Assembly (NCBI GenBank): GCA_963277665.1
Contig: OY728160.1
Coordinates: 46,422,605 to 46,486,604 of the forward strand
Direction of reading: 5' to 3'
Source: Viscum album
Taxonomy: Eukaryota; Streptophyta; Magnoliopsida; Santalales; Viscaceae
Length of the DNA stretch: 64,000 nt
Within the stretch, counting starts at the first letter, position 1. Each line of letters starts with the position of its first letter. Made by a program: the position numbers and the translations under genes. Below, in pieces: positions 33,851 to 46,779 of the stretch. Under the pieces are notes generated by a model, which saw only the letters and a program-made list of their open reading frames with translations, had not been told where the DNA came from and did not search any database.

Positions 33851-35546
33851 GAGATATATAAAAATAGGAAAAAATTTAGGAATAAATATGATAAATGTAT
33901 GAAAATAACTATGTCAAAAATGTAAAATATTTTTGGGAGATATTTATTTATAAAAATATTTTCTTTTATGAGGGATAATTTTTCATGAAATATCTTTATT
34001 CTTGTATTTTTAAAAATTTCATTTCTTATTTGTATTTATCTTAATATTGGTTTTATGGGTTTTTTATCGTAAAAAAGTTGTGTATTATTGGAAACATTTT
34101 GATTTAAAAATTTTGTTAATTTCTTTATGATTTTTATGCTCATAAACACTTACATCTATATTGCTAATGAAATTAATTTAAGTGGATTTTAGGATAATAA
34201 TCATTGGAAAAATTATTTTATTATAGAATCATTTTTAGACCATAAACCCATAGATAGCTATTTGATTTCAAAAAGTATAAGTACTCTATATTTCTTTATA
34301 AGAATTGTGGAAACACTATTTTTACCCTATATTTTAAGTGGGATGTATAGTTTGTGTACCCTAAATTTGGAATGAATATATGGATCATGAAACCTACTTT
34401 TACAAGTAATCTTATATTTAAGGAACAAATTTATAGTGTATCATCCCTATTTTTGTAATCAACTGTACATTTTCTATCATACTTTTGAATTTTATCACTG
34501 CAAAGAGAAACTCTACATTTGACTTGTTCAATTAAGGATTTTTGAATTATGGATTATTTCTATGCTTTCTATAATGATATTTCTAGAATTAAATGTCTCT
34601 TTAAAGTTGTTTAATGGTCAATTTAAAGTATCGTATTCAATATATTAAATTATTTTTATTTCTAATGGAAGTTATGACTTTCTTTGAACGTTTTAAAATA
34701 ACATAATCATGATTTATCATGTGATTTTTTTGAAGATATTTTACCTGAAGCGATTCAACTATCATGATAAATACCGATAGTTTCTTCTTCTAAATAGATA
34801 TGTGTTTTTGAAAATAATTATGTGTTTTCACCTCTAGATCTACACATTAAAGACATGCATTTTTTGATCCTAATATATTTGATCAACTCGATTATTTTTT
34901 ATGTTGTATTTCTTGGTTAATATTTTCTTACAATTCAAAAAATTATTTATCATAGATAAAATTTGAAGACATATATGTTTGATTATCTTTTTTTTTCTTT
35001 ACTACTGATTATGGAAAGCCTGTTTGATGTTGAAGAATATTCTACTATTATGTTTCACTTAAGAACTTTTTATTTATTAGTTTTTATTGCAACTAACTAA
35101 TATTCAACCTCTTCATATTAATATATTTAATATTGATGTTTTGACTTATCATAATAATTCATGGTGGAGTTTCATCTTCTCCTACTAAGTTTTGGATTTT
35201 AAGTTCTTTTTAAAAGATCTAGAAGGCCCTGGAAAATCCTTATTATATGGTTTCAACTACCCATACTTAGTTGTAGAGGTTCCTAGAAAAAATTACCTAC
35301 TAGTGAAAATTTTCAAAATCATAGAGAGAGTTTTGGTGGAGTAGAACAGAGTATTCATGTTCCCTGAACCACTATACATATCTATGTTCCTCTCTTTATT
35401 TATTTTTTACTACTTACTTTTTTTTAATAAAGAACAAAATAATTTCTTTAATCTCAAAAGGGAAGTATTATTATATCATGTTTTCAAAGGAACACAATTC
35501 ACCCCCCCCCCTCTTGTGTATTTGTATTTTTTGTTCTGACCCAATA
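33831..35546 (+). repeat. 3' LTR of the copia element
   Basis: The last 786 bases (34761-35546) pair with 29497-30286. The start is placed after the purine tract at 33814-33826, giving an LTR of about 1.7 kb, plausible for Sireviruses. The end is ttctgacccaata (CA decayed to TA), preceded by caattcacccccccccc at 35497-35513. The upstream part has no partner in the window, so the start is uncertain. Confidence 0.6.
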
Positions 35547-36950
35547 AAAGGAAATGATAATATTCTACATGAAGATTTTTAATTTCATGATAGGTTGTCA
35601 AAAAAATATAACCCTTATTATGGAAAAGATGTTTTGTGTGTGAGGTGTAATGTGGATAGACATTATCCAAGAGATTTCCCAATAATTATTCTAGTACAAT
35701 AATAGTTATTAAATAAGATAAAAGTTTAACTATGTGATTCAAGTTATTTAAAGGCTTTTAAGAATAAAAAATACACACATAGAGAAATCAAATAAATGAT
35801 GAAATCTGTGTTTCCCCTATTCGAATTAAAGTTCAGATGTGTAAGAAATAAGAGTGGAGGAAATGGATTAGCATGGTTCAGAAAATAATCTCACCCTTTT
35901 TTATCACATTAATAAGAAAGAAATATCCACCCTATCCCCTTAATCTTTGTGTAATTTATTTTTTCTTACAATGCAAGGAATTAATAGTGAAGCATGCTCT
36001 CAGGGGAAGAACCTGAGAAAGAGTGATGGCTGTTAATTTTGGATAGTCTAGATTAGGATTTCACTATATAATATTGATCTTTAAATTTGTATTTTGAAAA
36101 AATTTATTATAATATCATCTTTTATGAATTTTAAGGAAGTGTATTTTTTCAACACTTGATAGACAAATGAAGAATATAGCATCCTGGTTTGATCTTGTAA
36201 TTGGTATTCTAAGAAACATTCATTTAAGAATATCATCCTTGTTGAAGTTGTGGAAATTCTCAAATCTCATCAACCATATGTAGAAGACCCATTTTGGTAT
36301 ATTATCAACATGAATATCTTAAATCATATCAATTTAAAATATTCATCATCATAAAGATCATGAGAAATGTCTTTTTAGGAAGATACAAGTTGGCAATGTT
36401 TAAGAAGCTACTTAAATAATTATTTCCAAAAAATATAACTATTCAAGAATGTTCTTGGAGTGTCATAGAAAAGGTATGTCTTCCTAAATCTATAATCCTT
36501 GATAAATTAAAATTAAATAATTACATAAATGAGGAGAAAATGATTTAAAATCAATGTCATTGAAAGATATTTTTTAAGAAGATTTAGAGTCATTTCCTAG
36601 AACCATGATCATTCTTTATACTATAATGCTTTTTACCTTTTTATTAAAGTGGGTGTTGTAATTTCTAGTATATATATTCTAAAACATATTTGAACTATAT
36701 TTACTATTAGCCTATTAAAATATTAGGTCATCTTTTAAGAGAGTTAAATCATTCTCATTTTAATTAGTATCAAGTTCAATTAAAAATAGATATATTTGTT
36801 TCTAAATCAAATCCTCTTGTTTTCTATACCAATAATTTATAGAGTAGACTTAGAGTTATATGATTAATTTAACATTACTAAATAATGAATTAGTACCCTT
36901 TTCCTAATTACTTTTTATTTCTTGTCTGTAAGGGGGGTTGAAAGTGAAAT
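35547..36950 (+). other. AT-rich DNA with a gag zinc-knuckle remnant
   Basis: At 35637-35684 the + frame reads CVRCNVDRHYPRDF. This is a CCHC knuckle (C-x2-C-x4-H-x4-C) with the last cysteine changed to phenylalanine, in a typical RDxP context. It suggests the copia element landed in gag of yet another retroelement. Nothing else in the stretch is recognisable; the frames at 35357-35682 and 36081-36263 are chance or LTR. Confidence 0.45.
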
Positions 36951-39760
36951 GAAAGTTTAATGAGAAAGGGGGATATTATAAATGAATATATCACATATTG
37001 ACACATAATTTATAAGGTATTTCCAGTAACTATAAAGGGGAGATTTTTTATCCCACTTTTCTTGAGTTTTATTATTCATAAGGGATAATTACAAAGGAAT
37101 TTAAATATATTGATGAAGAATAATTAGCCTATATTATAAGGAATCACATCATGTTAAAGAATATGTTACTGAGATTTGTGTGAATTGATATTAAGATATG
37201 GTATATGCAACACATCTTATAATATTGGTTTAGTATTGATTGTCGTATTTTCTTAAAACATATTTCATTATTACCTTTGGAAGATTTATAAACATATTAT
37301 AGGTAAAATATAAGCTAAATATTTGAGTATTTCTGTAGAGAATAACATTTACAATGAATATATTTATATATCTTTATGATGAAATTTTTTTTAAGTTCTA
37401 TCCATGTGTTGGATTAAGGTTGACATAGTAGGTTGTGGAGTTACCATTAAATCAATCCATGAAAAGTTTTGTGTTCTTATAAAGATCAAATACCATGGTA
37501 TTGGTTATCATTATTCTTGCTATAATATTTTATATAAAGATTGAAATAAGGGATAAGTCTACAATAAAGAAGAATATTAAGTTTAGGATATAGTTAAAGA
37601 AGTGAAAAAACAACATATATAAATATACATATGTTCTTTTTGTAAGGAAATATATATTTATATGATTTCTTATGTAAATGAATCTACGTACCAGAACAGG
37701 TTGTTATGCAATGGATTATCCACATACATATTTTCTTATGTAAGGGAAGCTATATATCCAAATACCCTATTGCATAAAAAAACTAGTCATATGAGAAAAT
37801 GAACTGCATATGTGAATGGACCGTGTATACAAATAAATCTATATAGAAAAATAGATCACATGCATGAATTTATGAATATGTGAATATTTTAATTGTTATA
37901 TACAATAATTTTTCATATAGCCAAGTTTCTATGTATGCTTAGATGTATTGGATACTTATTAAGAGTAAATTGAAGAAGTTGGTGATTAAGAAGATATATT
38001 CATTTTAGATGATTCTTAGTATGTTGATCGTCATAAGTCGCATATATCACAATATCAATTATCATGATCTTTGATAAATGGGTATATGATAATTTTTGAG
38101 AGAAGAATAAAATAAGAGTTCATAATAAGCTTTTTATTGCTTAACCATTTCAGATTTATAATATTCCATGTAATATTACATTCATTGAAAATGATAAATC
38201 ATAAGGCTTTGGTTTAAACTATGATATAGTTAAAGGTATAGTTTGAAGGAATGTGTGAGTTGTTTCTCATGAATGAATCAAGAGAGGTGTCATGGTATTT
38301 TTCTATTATTGAGGCTCCAAAACTGTTTTAATTTCAAGAAATTATTCATAAAGTAAAATCAATATGATTTATATTTTATGGAATAAATAATAAATACATT
38401 TTTATTTTTTTACCACAAAATAAAAAAGATCCATAAATATCTTTTGTAGAGAAACATGAAAATGTGTTTTAAATAAAGATAAATTAATCACATCTTGAAG
38501 GAGTATTTTTGAATAATGGTAAAGTCACATCAGTTATAATGTGTGGTTATTATAAAAGGAGTTTTGTGTTAATATTTATTATTATAGGATTAGATAATGA
38601 TAATTACTATGGAATTATGGGAAGAAGTTTAATCCAAATACTTTGGATCTTGTAAGAGACCATGATGGCTGAAATCCAAGGAATTTGAGTTACTGATAGT
38701 CATGGAAATTCAAATCATGTATTCCCATGAGATAATGAATACTGAAATGAATAAGAGAGTGGATAAATAAATAAAAAATTTAATACGTTATTATATATAT
38801 ATTATTATAGGTTGAAGAAAAAAATATAGGGAGCACAACACCGATTAGATTAGGGATATTTTTTAGTGTCAAGAATGAAGATATCCAACTTTATTTTCAT
38901 TCTCATACATGTTATATAATTTAAATACTTGAATAAAAGAACTGGTGAAATTTTTATTCACTGAAGAATAATAAAATTAGATGGAAGTGTAATCTAGTGC
39001 AGGTTTTCAAGTGCACTGAAGAAAGAAAAATAGAAGAAGTTGTTGTGTATTCCAGGTTGCATGAAAAAAGAAATTTCATGAAACTAGTACAAGATATGAA
39101 GAGTAGGAGAATTTAAATCCTTACATCTATGTAATAAAGGCATATTTCCAGTCTTTTGTTGTAAAGAGGAATAATTTTGTGTGCACTATCTTTAATATAA
39201 GGTAATAATAAGATGGGTTGCATATATATTGTTGTGTAAGTAAAAATAGAAGAATAAGTAAGAGAATAAAAAATTGTCATTATGAAAATTAATAGAAGTC
39301 GCATATGGTGTAGGACTTAATTGATGTTATAAATATCTTTAAGAAAATAAATACTATCAATATAGGTACTATAAATGTCCATCGAGGTGATAAATTTGGA
39401 CCAAGTTATCACTAGTTCAGGGACTCTGAATTATTTTTTTCATCCCTCTTGAGTATAGGTTGCCACACTTTAGCTTCATGGTAGTTTTTGGGATAACCCG
39501 CTATAAATACGTATCACATTATAGTGGAATATTTGATCGATTATTATTTCCTAGTTGTTCCATGTACTATAATTAATTATTGAAAGGTGAACCTTGTAAA
39601 TATATTTTTCACTTTGTGTGTATGATAATAAACAAATTAAATATAAGAGAACAATAAAATCAAGATCTTAACAAGTGAAAGAGTTAAAATGATAAAAAAA
39701 CAATTGGATAAAACTATATTAACAATTATTCACCCCCCCCCCCCCCAGTATAGAGTATTT
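36951..39760 (+). repeat. Possible copia-type LTR, unpaired in this window
   Basis: Signals in the right order for a + strand LTR: purine tract gagaaagggggat at about 36960-36973, imperfect short repeats with tatgtgaat / cttatgtaa phrases (37590-37920), a TATA box tataaata at 39502-39509 after gggataacccgc, and an ending attattcacccccccc... (39725-39748) like that of the Sirevirus LTR at 35497. No second copy is found, so this stays tentative. Confidence 0.3.
39733..39746 (+). repeat. Run of 14 C
   Basis: An uninterrupted C tract in otherwise about 25% GC DNA, in the context attattca-C14-agtatag. Sirevirus LTRs commonly have a C run a short distance from their end; compare 35503-35513. The length may be affected by sequencing error. 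Confidence 0.8.
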
Positions 39761-42700
39761 CCCAAGTGGTCTTATCAAAATAATTCAAATAGGGGTTTGA
39801 ACTCTTAAAGAGAATGAAAAAATAATATTATAAATCAAATGAAATACATAAGGAGGAATCTCAATACAATATTAAGCTTGAGGATAAATCTATGGATGAT
39901 GTTGAGTTTGAGTTTGGATCAAAGGTGAATTCTAATGATGAATTTAAATTCCAGATAGAACCCAGGGAGGTCACCCTTATAGTGTCTGAGTTAGAAGGGA
40001 AATTAGAATAAAGATAATAATTAATAAAAGAATAGAATAAACAATAATAGGTGGATATTTATGAAATAAAGTGGCGCATTGTATATTATAAATAATATCA
40101 ACTAGAAAAGTTGAGAAGTGTGACAATTACAAGGTTTTTATGGGTCATGATTTTCTTATCCAATCATTAAGGATATCTAAATTTTAGTGTTCACCTCAAA
40201 AGAGTTTTAATATTCTTTCAAAAAATATGAGGGGAAGTATCACAATGGATGAGATAGAAATTCAATCATGGTTAAATCTGGAATTGGTAAATTCTTTCCA
40301 CACTCATGTTATATAATTGAAATGGTGTGGTGATGTCTAGATCAAATAAAATAAATAAATTATTTCTGGTGGTAACCTAAAATTTTTTATATTATTTTCT
40401 AGGAATTAGTATTTAGGAATTAATTTTTTAGAACATAGTTCTTGGGATATATTTTATTATGTAGATTCAATAACCATTATATTTTTTTGATTAAATAGAC
40501 TGGATATTATAATTTCACTTTGTTTTTTTGATTTTTTAGGTCAATTATGATTATAAAGAAAGGTGAAAGATGAGAAGATAAGAAAAAAGTATAGAAATAG
40601 ATTCATTGGGTAGGAGAGTATTGCTATAAATTCTTTATTTTTGTTATTTTTCTTAAATTTATCACATTATTTTGTAGCTTTGTTAATTTTCATTCCACAC
40701 TTAAACTTAATGATATATTTTTTATCTATGATGTAAATAGTTTATTAGTAATACCATTATTACTTTTTTTAAATTTCATTTTTTATAATATTTAATGTGT
40801 AGGATGGGGGATGGATAAATAAATATAATCATGAGAATATTTATTTGATAAATCATTATTTGTTAATATTGATTTATTTATGTAGATAAAATTACTCTAA
40901 CAATTTTATGATTTGATTTTATAAAGTTTATTTTGATTTTTTTTATTATTCATTCCATGATTTATTGTAAAACGTTATGTTTTTCATTCTTGAGAGGGTG
41001 TTAATGAATTTTTACATATTATTTATTATACCTTATTTCTTGAGATATGCATGGGGTATGTAGACTAATAGAATTTTAATTAATATCTTGTTGAAAATAT
41101 GAAATAATAGAGTTTAATTAAGATGATTGAGGTATTTTTTATTTGATACCTTTATACCTTTAAAACCTTATTAAAAATTTAATCTTTCTTTTAAGCCTAT
41201 AGAATCCATGAATGAACTTGATCTGAAAGCCACATTATAATCTTATTTTCCCTTCCTACCCTACTCTTGGTGTTTTTATAGGATTTATAGTGGAATAAGT
41301 TTTTCATGATATGAAGGGGATGATTTGTATTGAAAAAGTGAAGGATGTCAGGTATTATCATTGAGTTTGGGAAAATGGTTCATAAATTTCCTTTAATGGT
41401 AATTTATTGTTTACCCTCTAAAAAAGAGGGAATAAAAATAATTGGTTAAAAATGTTGAATGAATAAAATAATTAAAAATAAATTATTGTTAAAAAAAGGG
41501 GGAATATTTCATTATTCTTAGTATAATGATTTGTGAGCCTTAGGATGAAGAAGATGAGTGTTGAGTGATATCATTTTGGAATTACATTATTTTTTAGGAT
41601 GGTCATTTCATTTAACATTATATTTTTTATAATTTGTTTTACTTTAGAGATTAAAAACTATTTCGAGCCTTATGTTTTTTACATCAATTACCTAAAAACA
41701 CTCCACCTCAAATTCAATTTATAGTTTTTTAAAATTTATCATAATTAATGATGATTTTCTTCTTAAAATGGTGAAGATATAGATTTATTTCTAGACTATA
41801 GTTGGGATTCATATACTCAAGGTCATATCATAACTCTAGTCAAATGTGAATTGATTGATGAGAGAAAATGTGCTTTAATTGATGAATACCAACAATAGGT
41901 TGAATGCTATGAATGGAAATTAAGAAAATTATCATAATTTTAAGAGGAAAAGTAAAATTCCTGGGTGACTAGTTTTTATGAAAAATGAGGATTTAAAGAG
42001 ATATTACTTGTGTGGTGATTGAAAATTTAAACTTTATTGATAATTCTATGATGTTTAAACCTTGGTAGGATGGGTTTTATGTGCTATGATGTATATATTT
42101 GGTGCTTGAGTACAAGTAATAGTTTAAGTGTTAGGGATTCAATAGCTAAATTTCAGGAAATATTTTTTATTTTAAATTTCATTAATTTTATTGATGAATT
42201 AATTATTTTTTCTAATTTTTATGTGTTTTTATGATATATGGATGGAAATTTATTTTTCTAAAATTTCAAATAAATTGAAAAATAAATGAGAGTTTGTAGA
42301 AGTAAAGGGGAAATTTTTAAAAGTGATACCTAAGGGTACTCCACTGAATCCATGATATTTTGGGATAATTCCATTATCATTGAAGAGATATATCTTATAC
42401 CAAAGGATATCAGCATGATAATAAAAATTAACATAGTTTCACTAAAATGTAAGAGACTTATATTTTCCAAAAAAGATAAAATACTCAAATTTAAGGTCAT
42501 GAGTCATATATAATATTCATCAGAATCTAATAGAGATATGTAAGGATAATTCCTTTTCTATTGGGAGGTGAAATATTGATCAAATCCATTTGTGATTGAT
42601 TAAAGATAAACACTCTTACATCACAAACCTATTCTTTTTCACCATTATTATCAGTATGCATGGGAAATTATCAAAGTCCATGAAACATTTTGTTCCATTA

Positions 42701-43099
42701 TGAATGAATCTAAAAACATTATAGAGAATAATATGTGGACACAACACATAATTTAAGATTCACAGGTTCATGTTGGGGTGCAGTTCATGTTTCTATAGTG
42801 TAGCGAGTTTATTTGGCCCATAAAGGAAATCATTATGATGTTTATGAGAATATATAGAAGATATGATAGATATGAAGTATATTTGTTATAACATGGTTTA
42901 ATGAATTTTTACCATGATAATAAAAATTTAGTAGTGGGAATTAAAGAAGTAATATTTCCCTTACACTGTGAAGATAACTTCTATCCATGGTTTTTATATC
43001 TATAGCAAAGTTATAATAGTTTTAGATTTTATAAACTTTTGGATTATTGAAAATATGTTTTGGGAAGATAAAAGTATTATCCCACTCATTTTTTAGAAG
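39761..43099. other. Unassigned AT-rich region, likely decayed retroelement interior
   Basis: A few + strand stretches keep a coding flavour: acidic, Lys/Glu-rich frames around 39885-40010 and 41770-41890 (EDIDLFLDYSWDSYTQGHII, then many Glu and Lys), broken by stops. A purine tract aaaaaaagggggaa occurs near 41492. No known domain is recognised. The region ends at the insertion point of the next chromovirus (TSD CCTAT, 43100-43104). Confidence 0.4.
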
Positions 43100-43104
43100 C
43101 CTAT

Positions 43105-45640
43105 TGTAATGAATCTGATTTTATGTGTATTATTTTTAGATATTGTATGGATTATTTTCGAGTCCAATGTTGAGACAGTGTGTGATTCTGAGGTCTGATG
43201 TGCCCAGAATAAATGTTTAAAATATATTAAATATATTAAATATAATTTATGTGTATTTTTTCTAAAAAATATTAATAACATATAAATGGGGGGCGGGATT
43301 ATAAATATAATTTCACCATTGAGTTTAGAATACAGGTTTTACCCTAGTCATGACATAACAGTTCTCACCGTGGGGAATTCATGGAAAAGTCATTGCATGC
43401 ATTAAATGAATAAAATAAATTATTTTATTTTTATTTCATTTATGTAGTGAATAAAATGTCTTTAAATAGATTGTTATGATAGAATTTTAGGGTTATCCGT
43501 ATAACCCTAGAGCCGTTGGAGAACCCTTGTAGAGAGCATTGGAGGATCTCTCTTAGGAAAACATCAATCGAATTGAAGATCAAGGATTGTTGTGCAATGG
43601 GATTCTGAGATCTCACCAACAATAATGACGTTGAATTTTTCTCCATCAATTATTGCTCCATATCAAGGTATGACATTTTTTAATTTGGTTTCTTTTCCCA
43701 TTTTCTATTTCTATTATGAACAAGGATCAATCAACCAACAGGTTGATCCATAGATCATGTATATTGTGGAATAGGATTATTGTGGGGATTTATTTGGAAT
43801 AATTTATTTGTGGTTATTTGATCATCTCTTTGTTCATCATTATAATGTCATTGAATTAGGGTAGACATGAACATTTATCAAGGTATGTTCTTTATATTTT
43901 TTCCTTGTGCTTTTCACCTCGATTTCTTCATTTATCGTGGGTGCTCTTTGTTGACTCATGGTTTTACATCCAATAATAAATTGATCATTTCACACTCATT
44001 TATTAATGAAAAGATCTGATGTTATAGATTTGGTATTTACACAATGTGATGGTGGTGCAATGCTGGAAGTAATAACAAATTGGATGGTTTTGGATTCCCA
44101 ATTTCATTTTCTTCAGTGTGCAATGAATAACAATGTTTGATGATGTGTTATGAATGGATTGATGGTTGAATTTTTGTGTTATAATGATGGAAAGGATCGG
44201 CTAACCATGATTTTTGGTTCTAGTATAGGGCATGGATGGATTGGTGGATGGAGTAGTGGAGAAGACGTGTGGGAACCAGATATAGGATTTTATAAAATTC
44301 CAATCCACGCGGTGTGTAATCCCATATTACATGGTGTGTGGGCACCTATAAGTAGAGGATAGGGTTTCAAGGGTAATATAAGTATCACACAACATATGAA
44401 CTTGTCACATAGTCTGTGGTCCCCCTTGGTGAGCTCAGTGTTTACATCGAAGGTTACACGGACACGGGATGAGAGTACAAGGCCACAGCCACAACATGTA
44501 CTCCTACATAGACATGTCCAGGCTTGACATATATGGGTTAAGCTATGTACCGGTACAAGGGTATCAGCACATCATGTACTTATACACAGACATGAACATA
44601 GTCTATTTACATGGGCAAGACCTGGGGTTAAAGGGACATAGTGTGTACCCCTACTACATGTTGTGTACTCCCTAAAAGTTGGCTTAGAGACCTTGTCCTA
44701 TATATCTTGGAAAAGTTTTATTTGGGTATGTTCCCATTATCCTTTTCCTGGGGGTTATTATAGAATCACCACATACACAGAGGGTGGAGATCCATTCAAC
44801 TGGACTACTTAGATAGAGTTGTTAGAACCCTTCCCTTAGGTGGTGAGTGAGATCCTATATTCATATTCATGCCCTAGGTGGAGTTCTTGGTATCATTGTG
44901 ACAAGAAATACATGAGAATTGATCCTATACTTAGTGGTTTAATAGATATTGATTTGTTGGTATACCTCATGACCTTAGGGGTGATCCTCATCTATGTATC
45001 ATATCTCTTAGGATGCCATTAGTGTTATCAGACTCATGGATTATGTTCTCTCATATGAGTGTAATGTGGAATCTTTGAGATGTAATCCTAGTCAAGCATT
45101 TTGGTTGTGACTTATCTTTAGAATGTGTGTCTTTATTGAGTATATGTATATATTCTTGTTATATGTTCTGTAGACATATACTTGTGTAGAGCTGAATGTT
45201 ATTTCTTTGTTGTATGTTTTGGGGTCTCAAGGTGTTCTACATGGTAGTTTTATACTCACCCCTACATGGGATTTACTCCCACATCTCGTGTCTTGTGTAT
45301 ATGATTGAATATTTGACAGACCCCTCCTCTAATAGCCCGAAGGCCTTCATTTTTTATTTATTTTTGATAATTAACCTTTCAAGGGGTGAGGTGGAACCCT
45401 TACAAGGCTCGTAGGCATAAGCATTACATGGCCCGTAGGCCTTAGAGGAATTCATTGCTCGTAGGCTTCAAACATTACATACAACCCAGACTAACTACTT
45501 GGAGATGTGTGGGGGGGGTACTTAGGCTAAGGCCTCCCATGTTAGTGATATGCCTACCCATTTCTAGTCACCAACCCCTGGACTATTTGAGGTGGGATTG
45601 GGGAGTCATGGCACAAGCCTCATTGGAACGGGTCATGACA
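43105..45640 (+). repeat. 5' LTR of the second chromovirus
   Basis: Starts TGTAATGAATC and ends gggtcatgaca. A TATA-like tataagtagagg at 44347-44358 would place the transcription start near 44380. After it come loosely repeated phrases of type catgtactcctacatagacatg (about 44460-44660, some 70 bases apart). The usual chromovirus phrase tactcacccctacatggg is at 45252-45269. Small frames in 44150-45891 are LTR sequence. Confidence 0.88.
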
Positions 45641-45660
45641 TAGTAGTATAATATCATTCG
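45641..45660 (+). other. Primer-binding site of the second chromovirus (decayed)
   Basis: Directly after the LTR end, tagtagtataatatcattc matches the usual agtggtatcagagca context at about two thirds of positions by eye. Confidence 0.5.
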
Positions 45661-46149
45661 GTTCTACCTTAGGACCAGAGTATGTCTGATTGGTTTGGGG
45701 AAATAATGTTAAGTGTTTTGAGTTCTTATTTTAAGCCAGGTACCCCAGTTTTGGTTCAATGGACAATGTACTCATACACTAGGACTCTAATCACCTACCT
45801 TTTGACTTGGTTCATGAGAACATTGGTTGTATGGAAAACAATGGTACATGCATCATATAGGAATGGTTTATGGTTTCCATGTACTTCTTGAGTCAAATTT
45901 CCAGATATACTCATTAATTATGGTACATCTTGTTTACTTTCAGGATGCCTCTATGATGTATATCATCTTGGATTCAAAGTCAGGATCACTATAATGATTC
46001 CCTCGGTGATGAGGCATCGATATAGGGACTAATTCAAGAGATGTTACCTCTATGTGGTGCACTATCTATACCACCACTTGTAGGGTAGTAGATGGTAATT
46101 GTAGTGCCAGTATATGATCTGCACAAGATTAGTGAACTTCATAAGTTTT

Positions 46150-46770
46150 ATTGATAGAGCCCTATCAGGATCTGATGCAAGCCTGACCTGCAGGTGGATG
46201 AGGACTTCATTGATGTGGTGAAATAAGTTTTCCTTCTAATTAGGACACCAGTAGATAATATGGTTGTCCTGGTGGTGAGCCTTCTTTATGTCTCAGTAGG
46301 ACGATGGTGGGGTTTGGTGAACCAGTCTTATGATAAGGTGAGTCTAGAATGGTCATAGTTGAGCACCTTTTAATAGAGTAGTTCTATCTAGTTATGCTGA
46401 GGGATATATGTATCCAAGAGCTTATACAGGTCCAATAGGGAAACATGGAAATAGGTGATTATTTCTCTAGGTTTACCGACCTCTCCAAGTACTCTATAGA
46501 TATGGTTTCAAGATTAGTTCTTTCAACCTCAAACCTTTGAATGAGGACTACGTAGAGATATTTGATCTATTTTTATCCCCCAATTCATTCCTACTTATGT
46601 TGGGGTTCTAGAGAGAGCTTTGGTGGTTGATAGTTTATTGGATGAGTAGACAAAACCACTGGTTTCCGATAGTTGGAAAGTATGATCATAGACATCAGAA
46701 GAAAGGATTAGATGTCTGTCTTAGGGACCTAAACATGTGAGACATTTTATTAGGAGGTCCTAATACATAG
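46150..46770 (+). pseudogene. Chromovirus gag remnant
   Basis: Readable capsid phrases: VGRWWGLVNQSYDKVSLEW at about 46300-46356 (expected RWW-x-V), then a decayed F-x-YF block, and in other frames YFSRFTDLSKYSIDMVSRL near 46460-46515. A likely gag C-terminal part follows (RELWWLIVYW, KYDHRHQKKGLD, about 46610-46720). No zinc knuckle is seen before integrase starts, so the deletion probably removed it with protease, reverse transcriptase and RNase H. Frames are broken. Confidence 0.68.
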
Positions 46771-46779
46771 GTTCTGCGG

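Larger units (their letters stand above)
29497..35546 (+). mobile_element. Sirevirus-like Ty1/copia element, interior deleted, 5' end outside the window
   Basis: About 790 bases (29497-30286) recur at 34761-35546 as the two LTR ends. A primer-binding site follows the first and an env-like region with a purine tract precedes the second. Gag of the UBN2 type, a zinc knuckle and an IWLPKYLVANTIGPKSIW phrase identify the Sirevirus (SIRE) branch. LTRs ending in a C-rich caattcacc-ccc tract are also typical of it. No protease, integrase or reverse transcriptase is left. The 5' part of the first LTR is missing because the older gypsy LTR sits there, so no TSD can be checked. Confidence 0.72.

Noticed and set aside
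42540..43080. Possible pol of a further retroelement
   Set aside because: Some codon-like composition, but no catalytic or zinc-binding motif could be read in any frame.
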